Positions 1-5,739 of a stretch of DNA of 5,739 bases are shown one piece after another. Position numbers and translations under genes: made by a program. This DNA is from an uncultured Porphyromonadaceae bacterium (GTDB lineage Bacteria > Bacteroidota > Bacteroidia > Bacteroidales > Muribaculaceae), in the NCBI GenBank assembly GCA_905193485.1, contig CAJJOX010000147.1, positions 1 to 5,739 on the forward strand. The letters run 5' to 3'. Below the pieces are notes generated by a model. That model saw nothing but the letters and a program-made list of their open reading frames with translations. It was not told the origin of the DNA and ran no database searches. The first letter of the stretch is position 1; each line of letters begins with the position of its first letter.

Positions 1-905
1 ACGCTCTCTTTCTGCGCGGCGGTGACGCTGACCGCTTTCCGCTCACGGTAGAAGGCGGTCTGGAGATGGGGTCGCAATGGGGTGGCGTATTGCATGCCGT
101 CGACCCCTACACTCATGAACCATACGTGGTCGATCTGCCGCATGGGTTCAAAGACTTCATTAAAATGTTGTTTATGTCGTCAAGCGGAAATGACGGTGAC
201 ATCAATCAGATAGGAGAAGTCACCAATATCCTCGGCAATCATGTGGGACAGTGGTCATTGGCGGCCAACTGGGATCAGAAGGATATAGACTGGAAATTCC
301 GTGCCTATTATGAGCATTTCTTCGATGATCATTCGATGATGTTTTTCGACCATGCTTGGAAAGACATGCTTCTTGGAGTGGAAGTGTCGGTGCCGAAGAA
401 TCCGGTGATATCCAGATTCCTGTACGAGTATATCAATACGAAAGATCAGAGCGGATCTGTCTACTGGGATAAGACTCCGGAGATTCCGTCGCAGGTGAGC
501 GGCGCTGACGAATATTATTCCCATGCTCTTTTTACCGGCTGGCAGACATGGGGAATGGGACAGGGCAATCCGCTGCTTATTTCACCCATCTACAATCCCT
601 CCGGCCTGTTTGATCCATACCAATTCATGAACAACCGCATCAAAGGCCATCATTTCGGTTTTGCCGGTAATCCGGCCGATGGCCTCGACTATCGTGTACT
701 TCTGACATATACGCGTTCATGGGGTTCTTATTTTTATCCGGCGCCTTCGGTGCGCCACAATTTCAATGCCTTGCTCGAATTGACATGGCGTCCGCGATTC
801 CTTCAGGGTTGGACGGGTCGTCTTGGTGTCGCGGCCGATGGCGGCAGGCTCCTTGGAAAAAGTTTCGGTGCAATGCTGACAATTTCTAAAACCGGATGGC
901 TATGA
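1..905 (+). CDS. Wzi-like capsule-assembly outer-membrane beta-barrel protein, 5'-truncated
   Basis: The frame is open from the window edge (first full codon at 3) to the TGA at 903-905, giving 300 visible C-terminal residues. The ATG at 66 is probably internal, because family-like sequence continues upstream of it. The product resembles the Bacteroidota branch of the Wzi capsule-assembly family. Landmarks are an aromatic 'YYEHFFDDHSMMFF' block (about 306-347), 'KDQSGSVYWDKTPEIP' (441-488) and 'GNPLLISPIYN' (564-596), with alternating polar/hydrophobic beta-strand patterns and a hydrophobic C-terminus 'ISKTGWL'. E. coli Wzi is an outer-membrane lectin barrel of about 480 residues that helps hold group 1 capsule on the surface, so about 60% of a gene of that size is visible. 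In Bacteroidota the exact ligand is not established, and a general envelope-polysaccharide role is an inference. It overlaps the next gene by 4 bases. The signal peptide, promoter and true start lie outside the window. Confidence 0.85.
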   Translation, partial: ALFLRGGDADRFPLTVEGGLEMGSQWGGVLHAVDPYTHEPYVVDLPHGFKDFIKMLFMSSSGNDGDINQIGEVTNILGNHVGQWSLAANWDQKDIDWKFRAYYEHFFDDHSMMFFDHAWKDMLLGVEVSVPKNPVISRFLYEYINTKDQSGSVYWDKTPEIPSQVSGADEYYSHALFTGWQTWGMGQGNPLLISPIYNPSGLFDPYQFMNNRIKGHHFGFAGNPADGLDYRVLLTYTRSWGSYFYPAPSVRHNFNALLELTWRPRFLQGWTGRLGVAADGGRLLGKSFGAMLTISKTGWL

Positions 906-1342
906 AACGATTGAAACATCTTTTGGTGATGACGGTCGCCTTAGCGACTGTGCTCGTGGCTTTTTCGTGCCGCGAACTCGCTCAAAACGGCGATTTTTCC
1001 GGTCAGTGGCAAGTGCTCACCATCGAATATCCCGATGGCACGACTGAAAACGTGCAGGGACAACGTTATTATCGCATATACCGTAAGGTGCTGCAGCTGG
1101 CCACTCCGGGTCAGACCGTCGTAACCGCCAATCTTCAGTATGATGAAGATGCCGCTACGTTCTCGGCACAGTTTCCATATGCCACACGGCGTGAAGTGAT
1201 TCCTTGGGGAATAGCGTGTCCGGAAGGTGTCGATCCGGAGGAAACCGGGTTCACGGTGCATTTCACCATCAACGAGCTGAGTTCGTCGCGTCTGATCTTT
1301 ACCGGTGAAACGGGTATCGTCATCACATGCCGTAAATTCTGA
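902..1342 (+). CDS. Small lipocalin-like lipoprotein
   Basis: A 146-residue protein with an N-terminal lipoprotein signal: Lys/Arg at residues 2-5, a hydrophobic core at 7-21, then 'VAFSC' with the candidate lipidated Cys at residue 23. The Phe at -2 makes the lipobox non-canonical, though Bacteroidota lipoboxes are loose. The mature part begins with 'NGDFSGQWQV' and ends with 'LIFTGETGIVITCRKF', a beta-rich pattern like the Bacteroidales lipocalin-like lipoprotein families (a compact barrel); this assignment is from pattern memory and moderately sure. The start at 902 is preferred because it overlaps the upstream stop as ATGA and begins the basic n-region directly. An in-frame ATG at 896 would add only Met-Ala. 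The tight overlap suggests co-translation with the Wzi-like gene and a shared envelope role. The ligand is unknown. No Bacteroidetes-type surface-export run of acidic residues follows the Cys, so a periplasm-facing location is more likely. Confidence 0.75.
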   Translation: MKRLKHLLVMTVALATVLVAFSCRELAQNGDFSGQWQVLTIEYPDGTTENVQGQRYYRIYRKVLQLATPGQTVVTANLQYDEDAATFSAQFPYATRREVIPWGIACPEGVDPEETGFTVHFTINELSSSRLIFTGETGIVITCRKF

Positions 1343-1376
1343 CGGCGAACGGTGATGGCGGTTTGTCCCGCGATGC

Positions 1377-1401
1377 CGTGCATGTGCCGGCACGAGGTTT
1401 T
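1377..1401 (+). terminator. Weak candidate terminator after the envelope gene pair
   Basis: A 5-bp GC-rich stem (CGTGC at 1377-1381 with GCACG at 1390-1394, 8-base loop) is followed after three bases by a run of four T (1398-1401). The same segment contains the perfect 10-bp palindrome GTGCCGGCAC (1384-1393) and a competing TGCCG/CGGCA pairing (1374-1378/1388-1392). It sits 35 bases after the lipoprotein stop, where a terminator would be expected, but the stem and T-run are short and the call is tentative. Confidence 0.2.
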
Positions 1402-1418
1402 ATGGCTACGCGATGGTT

Positions 1419-1437
1419 AATAATGCTAAAATAATGC
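1419..1437. repeat. 8-bp direct repeat AATAATGC, spaced one helical turn
   Basis: AATAATGC occurs at 1419-1426 and again at 1430-1437, 11 bases apart start to start. It lies in the AT-rich segment upstream of the rimP promoter. The repeat is directly visible. A role as a protein-binding site is only a possibility, since short AT-rich repeats arise easily by chance. Confidence 0.4.
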
Positions 1438-1451
1438 AAATTGACTGTTAA

Positions 1452-1477
1452 TTTCCGGATGGATGAGCGACCGGAAA
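1452..1477. repeat. Perfect 7-bp inverted repeat upstream of the rimP promoter
   Basis: TTTCCGG (1452-1458) and CCGGAAA (1471-1477) are exact reverse complements around a 12-base centre. The right arm ends 20 bases before the putative -33 element. There is no T-run after it on the + strand (GTATAAAAAAAGC follows) nor directly after it on the - strand, so it is not a standard intrinsic terminator. It could be an operator or a mRNA 3'-end stem for the upstream pair. The symmetry is certain; the function is unknown. Confidence 0.5.
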
Positions 1478-1496
1478 GTATAAAAAAAGCGACATG

Positions 1497-1528
1497 GTTG
1501 CAAGGGAATGAAAAAAATGCTACCTTTG
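1497..1528 (+). promoter_or_regulatory. Bacteroidales-type promoter for rimP-nusA-infB
   Basis: TACCTTTG at 1521-1528 fits the Bacteroides -7 consensus TAnnTTTG exactly. GTTG at 1497-1500 gives the TTG core of the -33 element, and the 20-base gap between them is in the usual range. Transcription would start near 1533-1536, leaving a leader of roughly 50 bases before the rimP ATG at 1587. It is the only good match in the intergenic region, and none was seen in the nusA-infB spacer. It would be read by the primary sigma factor of Bacteroidota. Confidence 0.75.
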
Positions 1529-1545
1529 CATCAATTCGTAGTCAC

Positions 1546-1567
1546 GGAGGGGGCAGATGCTTCCTCC
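1546..1567 (+). promoter_or_regulatory. Leader hairpin in the rimP 5' untranslated region
   Basis: The predicted transcript can pair 1546-1553 (GGAGGGGG) with 1560-1567 (CTTCCTCC): eight base pairs including two adjacent G-U pairs, closed by a 6-base loop. The left arm contains GGAGG, which resembles a Shine-Dalgarno core, but it lies about 36 bases before the start codon, too far to serve rimP directly. No U-run follows, so it does not look like an attenuator terminator. It may be an mRNA stability or protein-binding element. The pairing is seen; the role is inferred. Confidence 0.35.
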
Positions 1568-1586
1568 ATTTTATTTGCAATAGAAA

Positions 1587-2060
1587 ATGATCGACAGACA
1601 AATCATATCCCGTATCGTAGAGGATGCCCTTGAGGGTACAGATGCTTTTCTTGTCGACGTCGTCGTGACGTCCGACAACAGAGTGACAGTTGAAATCGAC
1701 TCCGATTCCGGTGTCGACATCGACACATGCGCGCGGCTCACACGCGAGATTGAAGCGTCTGTCGACCGCGATGTCGAGGATTACGAACTCGAAGTCGGCT
1801 CCGCCGGTCTGACCTCTCCGCTCAAAGTGCGCCGTCAGTATGTGAAAAACATCGGCAATGAGCTGGAAGTGCTCACTCGTGACGGGCGCAAGCTCTCGGG
1901 CGTGCTCACAGAGGTTTCGCCCGACGGCACAAGCTTCGTGATTTCCGTCAAGGAAAAAGTCAAGGAAGAGGGCAAGAAACGCCCCGTGATTGTCGACAAG
2001 CCTATCGAGCTGAAAGTCGCCGACACCAAATACGTGAAATATCAAATAAACTTCAAATAA
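1587..2060 (+). CDS. rimP: Ribosome maturation factor RimP
   Basis: A 157-residue protein, a normal length for RimP, a cytoplasmic factor that binds the 30S subunit late in assembly and is needed for efficient maturation. The N-terminal domain (about 1-82) has the family pattern: 'VTVEIDSDSGVDIDTC' at 33-48, then 'DYELEVGSAGLTSPLK' at 65-80, which corresponds to the E. coli segment 'LEVSSPGLDRPLF'. The C-terminal SH3-like domain (about 83-157) opens with 'VRRQYVKNIG' and ends 'YVKYQINFK'. The start at 1587 gives the expected N-terminus 'MIDRQIISRIVEDAL'. It is preceded by an A/T-rich stretch with no Shine-Dalgarno sequence, as is usual in Bacteroidota. It is the first gene after the promoter and lies 22 bases before nusA, so it probably leads the operon. 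Four in-frame GTCGAC (Val-Asp) sites lie in this one gene, an effect of codon preference. Confidence 0.96.
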   Translation: MIDRQIISRIVEDALEGTDAFLVDVVVTSDNRVTVEIDSDSGVDIDTCARLTREIEASVDRDVEDYELEVGSAGLTSPLKVRRQYVKNIGNELEVLTRDGRKLSGVLTEVSPDGTSFVISVKEKVKEEGKKRPVIVDKPIELKVADTKYVKYQINFK

Positions 2061-2082
2061 CCCATCACTACTACCCCAGATT

Positions 2083-3342
2083 ATGGCTAAGAAAGAGGAA
2101 GCTCCCAATATGGTGGAGCGTTTTGCCGAATTTAAAGAACTGAAAAATATCGACAAGGCCACTATGATCAGTGTGCTTGAAGAGTCGTTCCGCAACGTGC
2201 TGGCCAAAATGTTCGGCACTGACGAAAACCTCGACGTGATCATGAATCCCGACAAGGGCGACGTGCAGATATTCCAGAACCTCACCGTTGTGGCTGATGG
2301 CGAAGTGACCGATCCCAACCAGCAGATAAGTCTGACGGATGCCAGAGCCGATCAGGATCCCGATGTGGAGATCGGTGAAGAACATACAAAAGAGATTTTC
2401 TTTGCCGACTTCGGGCGCCGTGCCATCCTCAATCTGCGCCAGACTCTCCAGTCGAAGATCCTCGACCTTCAGAAAGAGGCCATCTACAATAAATTCAAGG
2501 AACTTGAAGGCGAACTTGTGACAGGCGAAGTGTATCAGACCTGGTCGCGTGAAACACTTCTGCTTGACGACGATAAGAACGAGCTGCTTCTTCCGAAGAG
2601 TGAATCGATTCCCGGCGACTTTTTCCGCAAGGGTGAAACGATCCGCGCGGTTGTGGCCAATGTCGACAACAAAAACAACAATCCCAAGATCACGGTCAGC
2701 CGTACAAACGAAAATTTCCTCCGTCGCCTTTTCGAGCTCGAGGTGCCCGAGATTCACGACGGTCTGATAAATATCCGCGCCGTGGCCCGAATTCCCGGCG
2801 AACGCGCAAAAATAGCTGTCGAGAGCTATGATGACCGCATTGATCCGGTGGGCGCATGCGTAGGCGTAAAGGGGTCGCGCATCCATGGCATCGTGCGCGA
2901 GTTGCGCAACGAGAATATCGATGTGATCAACTATACGGCCAATCCGTCGCTCTTTATCCAGCGCGCCCTTTCTCCCGCCAAGATATCCTCGATCCGTCTT
3001 GACGAGGAGGAGAAACGTGCCGAAGTGTTCCTGCGTCCCGAAGAAGTGTCGCTCGCAATCGGCAAGGGCGGCCTCAACATCAAGCTCGCATCAATGCTCA
3101 CCGGCTATGTGATCGACGTTTACCGCGACACTGAAGAAAGCACGGAAGAAGATATCTATCTCGACGAGTTCAAAGACGAAATCGACGGCTGGGTCATCGA
3201 CGCCCTTAAGGAAATAGGCTGTGTGACGGCGAAGAGCGTGCTCAACATGCCGCGCCAGACTCTGATCGACAAGGCCGACCTCGAGGAGGATACCGTCGAC
3301 AACGTGATCAGCGTGCTCAAGGCTGAGTTTGACGAAGAATGA
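2083..3342 (+). CDS. nusA: Transcription termination/antitermination factor NusA
   Basis: A 419-residue NusA, which binds RNA polymerase and nascent RNA, modulates pausing and intrinsic termination, and takes part in rRNA antitermination. Domains in order: the RNA-polymerase-binding N-terminal domain (about 10-135, with 'ISVLEESFRNVLAKMFG' at 29-45 and 'FGRRAILNLRQTLQSKI' at 110-126); an S1 domain (about 142-207, ending 'NNNPKITVSR'); KH1 with its GxxG loop GVKG at 261-264 inside the highly conserved 'DPVGACVGVKGSRIHGIVRE'; KH2 with GKGG at 327-330 ('LAIGKGGLNIKLAS'); then an acidic linker and a single helical C-terminal module (about 370-415, 'AKSVLNMPRQTLIDKADLEED'). E. coli NusA (495 residues) has two acidic repeats; only one comparable helix-hairpin-helix-like unit is present here. 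The start at 2083 gives 'MAKKEEAPNM', typical of relatives. No Shine-Dalgarno sequence is visible in the 22-base gap after rimP, so co-transcription with rimP is likely. Confidence 0.97.
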   Translation: MAKKEEAPNMVERFAEFKELKNIDKATMISVLEESFRNVLAKMFGTDENLDVIMNPDKGDVQIFQNLTVVADGEVTDPNQQISLTDARADQDPDVEIGEEHTKEIFFADFGRRAILNLRQTLQSKILDLQKEAIYNKFKELEGELVTGEVYQTWSRETLLLDDDKNELLLPKSESIPGDFFRKGETIRAVVANVDNKNNNPKITVSRTNENFLRRLFELEVPEIHDGLINIRAVARIPGERAKIAVESYDDRIDPVGACVGVKGSRIHGIVRELRNENIDVINYTANPSLFIQRALSPAKISSIRLDEEEKRAEVFLRPEEVSLAIGKGGLNIKLASMLTGYVIDVYRDTEESTEEDIYLDEFKDEIDGWVIDALKEIGCVTAKSVLNMPRQTLIDKADLEEDTVDNVISVLKAEFDEE

Positions 3343-3350
3343 TATCATGA

Positions 3351-3408
3351 CTGATCCGCAGGCGTGAAGGCAATTGACGCACATGCGGCTAACGAGCCTT
3401 CGGGTCAG
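3351..3408 (+). other. Potential RNA stem in the nusA-infB spacer
   Basis: In the 146-base gap between nusA and infB, 3351-3358 (CTGATCCG) can pair with 3401-3408 (CGGGTCAG) with one G-U pair. After a single mismatch, 3360-3363 (AGGC) pairs with 3396-3399 (GCCT): 12 pairs over 13 positions, around a 32-base loop. A competing inner hairpin pairs CCGCA (3356-3360) with TGCGG (3384-3388). No U-run follows and no TAnnTTTG promoter is visible, so neither a classical terminator nor a new promoter is indicated. The remaining spacer (3409-3488) is increasingly A-rich up to the infB start. A stem of this size can occur by chance in a spacer this long. Confidence 0.35.
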
Positions 3409-3488
3409 CGGACAATGATGTCGAGATCAATTCGCAATTCACCTCAGGCTTACGCTAAAACAAATAATAGAAAACATCAACATAATAT

Positions 3489-5739
3489 ATGGCGAGAACG
3501 AAAATAAGTAAAGCGGCAAAAGACTTCAACGTGTCGATAGCCACCGTTGTGGAATTTTTGCAGAAAAAAGGCATAACCATCGACAATAATCCCAATTCGC
3601 GTATCGATGAGAATGCCTATGAGCTCCTTCTGAAGGAGTATGCGCCCGACAGAGCCTTGAAATCGCAATCCGAGCAGGTGTCCACCGACCGTAAAGTGAA
3701 AGAGGCCGCCGAGACGGAGAATACGGTCGCTCCGGCTCCGGATCCCGCGCCTGTGGCCGAACCGCGTCCTGCTATCGGACCGAAAGTTATAGGGAAGATC
3801 GATCTCGAAACCGGTCGCCCCGAGCCTGTAAAGCCTGTGGCTGTCGAGCAGCGTCAGCCTGAGACACCGGTTGTCAAGGCCGAGCCTCCGAAACAGGCCG
3901 AGCCTGTTGTCGCTCCGGTTGAAAAGAAGGCCGAACCGGCCAAGAAAGCCGAACCGGCCGTGCCCGCCACGACGCCAAAGCCGGCTGCGCCTGCCCCTGA
4001 GCGTGAAAAAACGATTCATGCGGCCACCACACCCGATACCAAACCCGAGAAGCCTGCCGCAACACCTGCGGCATCGGCCACTCCCGACAATTTTATTCCC
4101 ACGACCATCTCCTCCACCGGACTGAATATAAATGTGGTGGGTAAAATCGACCTTTCGGCGATCAATCAGTCGACCCGTCCAAAAAAGAAATCGAAGGAGG
4201 AAAAACGCAACGAGCGGATTGCCAAATCCGGACAGCCCGGCGGCAATGCAGGAAACGGCGCCGGCGCCGATGCAGACCGCAAGAAGCGCAAACGTATCCG
4301 CGGAAAAGAGAAAGTGGATATCAACAATCCCGGCCAAAACCAGTCGTCGCCCCGTCAGCAAGGCGGTCAGGGACGTAACGGCGGCGGTAACAACAACCGT
4401 GGCGTCGAACGCCGTCAGCTTCACACCGAGGTCAATGAGGAAGATGTGCAGCGTCAGGTAAAGGAAACGCTCGCACGTCTTACGACCAAAGACAAGGGCC
4501 TCAAGAAGGGCGCGAAATGGCGTAAGGAAAAACGTGAGGCCACCCGCGAACGCGAACGCGAGGCTCATGAAATGGAGGTTGCCGAAAGCAATGTGTTGAA
4601 GCTTACCGAATTTGTTACCGCCAACGATCTTGCGTCGATGATGAACGTGCCGATCAATCAGGTCATAGGCACGTGCATGAGCATCGGCGTGATGGTGTCC
4701 ATCAACCAGCGCCTCGATGCCGAAACAATCAATATCGTGGCCGAGGAATTCGGATTCAAGACCGAGTATGTTTCAGCCGAAGTGGTCGAGGCCATCCATC
4801 AGGAAGAAGACTCGGAAGAGGAACTCATGTCGCGTCCGCCTATCGTGACCGTGATGGGCCACGTGGACCACGGCAAGACATCGCTGCTCGACTATATCCG
4901 CAACGCCAACGTCATCGCAGGCGAGGCCGGCGGCATAACCCAGCATATCGGCGCCTACAACGTCAAGCTTTCCGACGGACGCCGCATCACATTCCTCGAT
5001 ACTCCGGGCCATGAGGCGTTCACCGCCATGCGTGCCCGCGGCGCCAAGGTGACCGACCTCTGTATCATCATCGTGGCGGCCGACGACAATGTCATGCCGC
5101 AGACCGTCGAGGCCATCAACCATGCATCGGCCGCCGGTGTCCCCATCGTGTTTGCCATCAACAAGATTGACAAACCAGCCGCCAATCCCGACAAAATCAA
5201 GGAGGAACTCGCCGGCATGAACTATCTTGTCGAAGAGTGGGGCGGCAAATATCAGTCGCAGGACATCTCGGCCAAAAAAGGCATCGGAGTCGACGAACTT
5301 ATGGAAAAAGTGCTCCTCGAAGCTGAAATGCTCGATCTCAAGGCCAATCCCAACCGCAATGCCACCGGTTCGATCATCGAATCGTCGCTTGACAAAGGAC
5401 GCGGATATGTCGCCACTGTGCTTGTGTCGAACGGCACTCTCCGCGTGGGCGACACTATCCTCGCAGGCACGCACTACGGCAAGGTGAAAGCTATGTTCAA
5501 CGAGCGCAACCAGCGCATACGCGAGGCCGGCCCCGCCACTCCGGCGCTGATCCTCGGCCTGAACGGCGCCCCGACGGCTGGCGACACTTTCAACGTCATG
5601 GAATCGGAGCAGGAAGCCAAAGAGATCGCCAACAAGCGCGAACAGCTCCAGCGCGAACTTGGCCTCCGCACCAAAAAGATCCTCACACTTGAGGATATCG
5701 GCCGCCCCCGCGCCCTCGGCCATTTCCAGGAACTCCACA
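3489..5739 (+). CDS. infB: Translation initiation factor IF2, 3'-truncated by the window end
   Basis: Open from the ATG at 3489 to the window end with no stop: 750 full codons plus one base. IF2 is the GTPase that places fMet-tRNA on the 30S subunit and promotes 50S joining. Regions: N-terminal helical IF2_N domain (1-55, '[11 protein letters not shown]' at 18-28); long Pro/Ala/Lys/Glu linker (about 58-210); basic segment '[14 protein letters not shown]' (229-242); Gly/Asn/Gln/Arg-rich stretch (about 246-306); second IF2_N-like domain (about 367-422); G domain from about 450. GTPase motifs are complete: G1 GHVDHGKTS 457-465, G2 GGITQHIG 481-488, G3 DTPGHE 504-509, G4 NKID 558-561, G5 SAK 594-596. 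The domain II barrel starts near '[15 protein letters not shown]' (632-646). The visible end 'ALGHFQELH' precedes domain III; roughly 200 or more residues are missing. The start is preceded by an A-rich sequence without Shine-Dalgarno. Early codons are more AT-rich (ATA, AAA, AAT) than those of the G domain. Confidence 0.97.
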   Translation, partial: MARTKISKAAKDFNVSIATVVEFLQKKGITIDNNPNSRIDENAYELLLKEYAPDRALKSQSEQVSTDRKVKEAAETENTVAPAPDPAPVAEPRPAIGPKVIGKIDLETGRPEPVKPVAVEQRQPETPVVKAEPPKQAEPVVAPVEKKAEPAKKAEPAVPATTPKPAAPAPEREKTIHAATTPDTKPEKPAATPAASATPDNFIPTTISSTGLNINVVGKIDLSAINQSTRPKKKSKEEKRNERIAKSGQPGGNAGNGAGADADRKKRKRIRGKEKVDINNPGQNQSSPRQQGGQGRNGGGNNNRGVERRQLHTEVNEEDVQRQVKETLARLTTKDKGLKKGAKWRKEKREATREREREAHEMEVAESNVLKLTEFVTANDLASMMNVPINQVIGTCMSIGVMVSINQRLDAETINIVAEEFGFKTEYVSAEVVEAIHQEEDSEEELMSRPPIVTVMGHVDHGKTSLLDYIRNANVIAGEAGGITQHIGAYNVKLSDGRRITFLDTPGHEAFTAMRARGAKVTDLCIIIVAADDNVMPQTVEAINHASAAGVPIVFAINKIDKPAANPDKIKEELAGMNYLVEEWGGKYQSQDISAKKGIGVDELMEKVLLEAEMLDLKANPNRNATGSIIESSLDKGRGYVATVLVSNGTLRVGDTILAGTHYGKVKAMFNERNQRIREAGPATPALILGLNGAPTAGDTFNVMESEQEAKEIANKREQLQRELGLRTKKILTLEDIGRPRALGHFQELH
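3786..3806 (+). repeat. First copy of the V(I/V)GKIDL motif in the IF2 linker
   Basis: Residues 100-106 of IF2 read VIGKIDL, near the start of the Pro/Ala/Lys/Glu linker and preceded by 'RPAIGPK'. A near-identical heptapeptide (VVGKIDL) recurs at residues 216-222, encoded at 4134-4154. The DNA differs between copies (for example GTT ATA GGG versus GTG GTG GGT), so the likeness is at protein level and not from a recent DNA duplication. Confidence 0.7.
4134..4154 (+). repeat. Second copy of the V(I/V)GKIDL motif in the IF2 linker
   Basis: Residues 216-222 of IF2 read VVGKIDL, at the far end of the low-complexity linker and directly before '[18 protein letters not shown]', a basic segment. With the first copy it brackets about 110 residues of disordered sequence. 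A short conserved peptide in an otherwise unconstrained linker is a plausible interaction motif, but no partner can be named from the sequence. Confidence 0.7.

Noticed and set aside
66..68. ATG at 66 as the real start of the Wzi-like gene
   Set aside because: The frame continues open to the window edge and the upstream 21 codons read like the family ('FPLTVEGGLEMGSQWGG'); a start here would also lack a signal peptide.
941..1393. Antisense open frame opposite the lipoprotein gene
   Set aside because: The sense frame has a clear signal peptide, a candidate lipidated cysteine and an ATGA overlap with its neighbour; the antisense product shows no such features.
1546..1550. GGAGG as a Shine-Dalgarno site for rimP
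   Set aside because: It is about 36 bases from the start codon and would be base-paired in the predicted hairpin.
1343..1586. A tRNA gene upstream of rimP, as in the E. coli metY-rimP arrangement
   Set aside because: No cloverleaf or conserved TPsiC-arm sequence is visible in this region.
1542..2886. Two long antisense open frames (1542-2318 and 2071-2886) opposite rimP and nusA
   Set aside because: They overlap each other and lie opposite well-conserved rimP and nusA coding sequence; no promoter or domain supports them.
3428..3440. CAATTC direct repeat in the nusA-infB spacer
   Set aside because: Two six-base copies separated by one base in AT-rich DNA are too short to distinguish from chance.
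3477..4568. Antisense open frame of 363 codons opposite the IF2 N-terminal half
   Set aside because: It lies entirely opposite infB's linker region. Its product is a low-complexity mix rich in Gly, Arg, Phe and Leu with no recognisable domain, as expected from reading Pro/Ala/Lys-rich GC-biased codons backwards. The sense frame encodes an intact IF2.
4673..5014. Same-strand frame of 113 codons inside infB
   Set aside because: It is an out-of-frame reading, arginine- and histidine-rich, across the conserved G1-G3 region of IF2.
4773..5738. Antisense open frame of 321 codons opposite the IF2 G domain
   Set aside because: The sense strand carries all five conserved GTPase motifs in order. The antisense product has no family resemblance and is a by-product of the C/G-ending codon pattern.

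Overview
This window is a piece of a Bacteroidota chromosome, most likely order Bacteroidales. Four things point there. The gene order ends in rimP-nusA-infB. The promoter in front of rimP matches the Bacteroides-type TAnnTTTG form. No usable Shine-Dalgarno sequence lies before any of the visible starts. The IF2 and NusA proteins resemble remembered Bacteroidales family members, with '[13 protein letters not shown]' at the IF2 N-terminus and the KH core 'GACVGVKGSRIHGIVREL' in NusA. The fairly GC-rich, C/G-ending codon use would suit a Muribaculaceae-like lineage, but that family-level guess is an inference.

Layout, all on the + strand. (1) Positions 1-905 hold the 3' part of a Wzi-like outer-membrane beta-barrel gene that enters from outside the window. 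(2) Positions 902-1342 hold a small lipocalin-like lipoprotein gene that overlaps the previous stop codon in an ATGA arrangement, so the two probably form a translationally coupled cell-envelope pair. (3) Positions 1343-1586 are a 244-base intergenic region with weak terminator-like and repeat elements, a good promoter (1497-1528) and a short leader that can fold into a hairpin. (4) Positions 1587-2060 are rimP (30S maturation), 2083-3342 are nusA (transcription elongation/termination factor), and 3489-5739 are infB (initiation factor IF2, 750 codons visible, cut by the window end).

The rimP-nusA-infB block joins ribosome assembly, transcription elongation and translation initiation in one probable operon, an arrangement conserved across much of the bacteria. 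The 22-base rimP-nusA gap fits a single transcript. The 146-base nusA-infB gap is longer and contains a potential RNA stem but no recognisable promoter or U-tract terminator. infB has no stop codon inside the window, so stop-bounded gene finding can miss it; its frame was translated by hand and is open throughout, with all five GTPase motifs.

I see no mobile element, CRISPR array, tRNA, rRNA, defence locus or unknown multi-gene system. This is largely an ordinary housekeeping region. The items worth a second look are the envelope gene pair, the rimP leader hairpin, the structured nusA-infB spacer and the repeat-bearing disordered linker of IF2.
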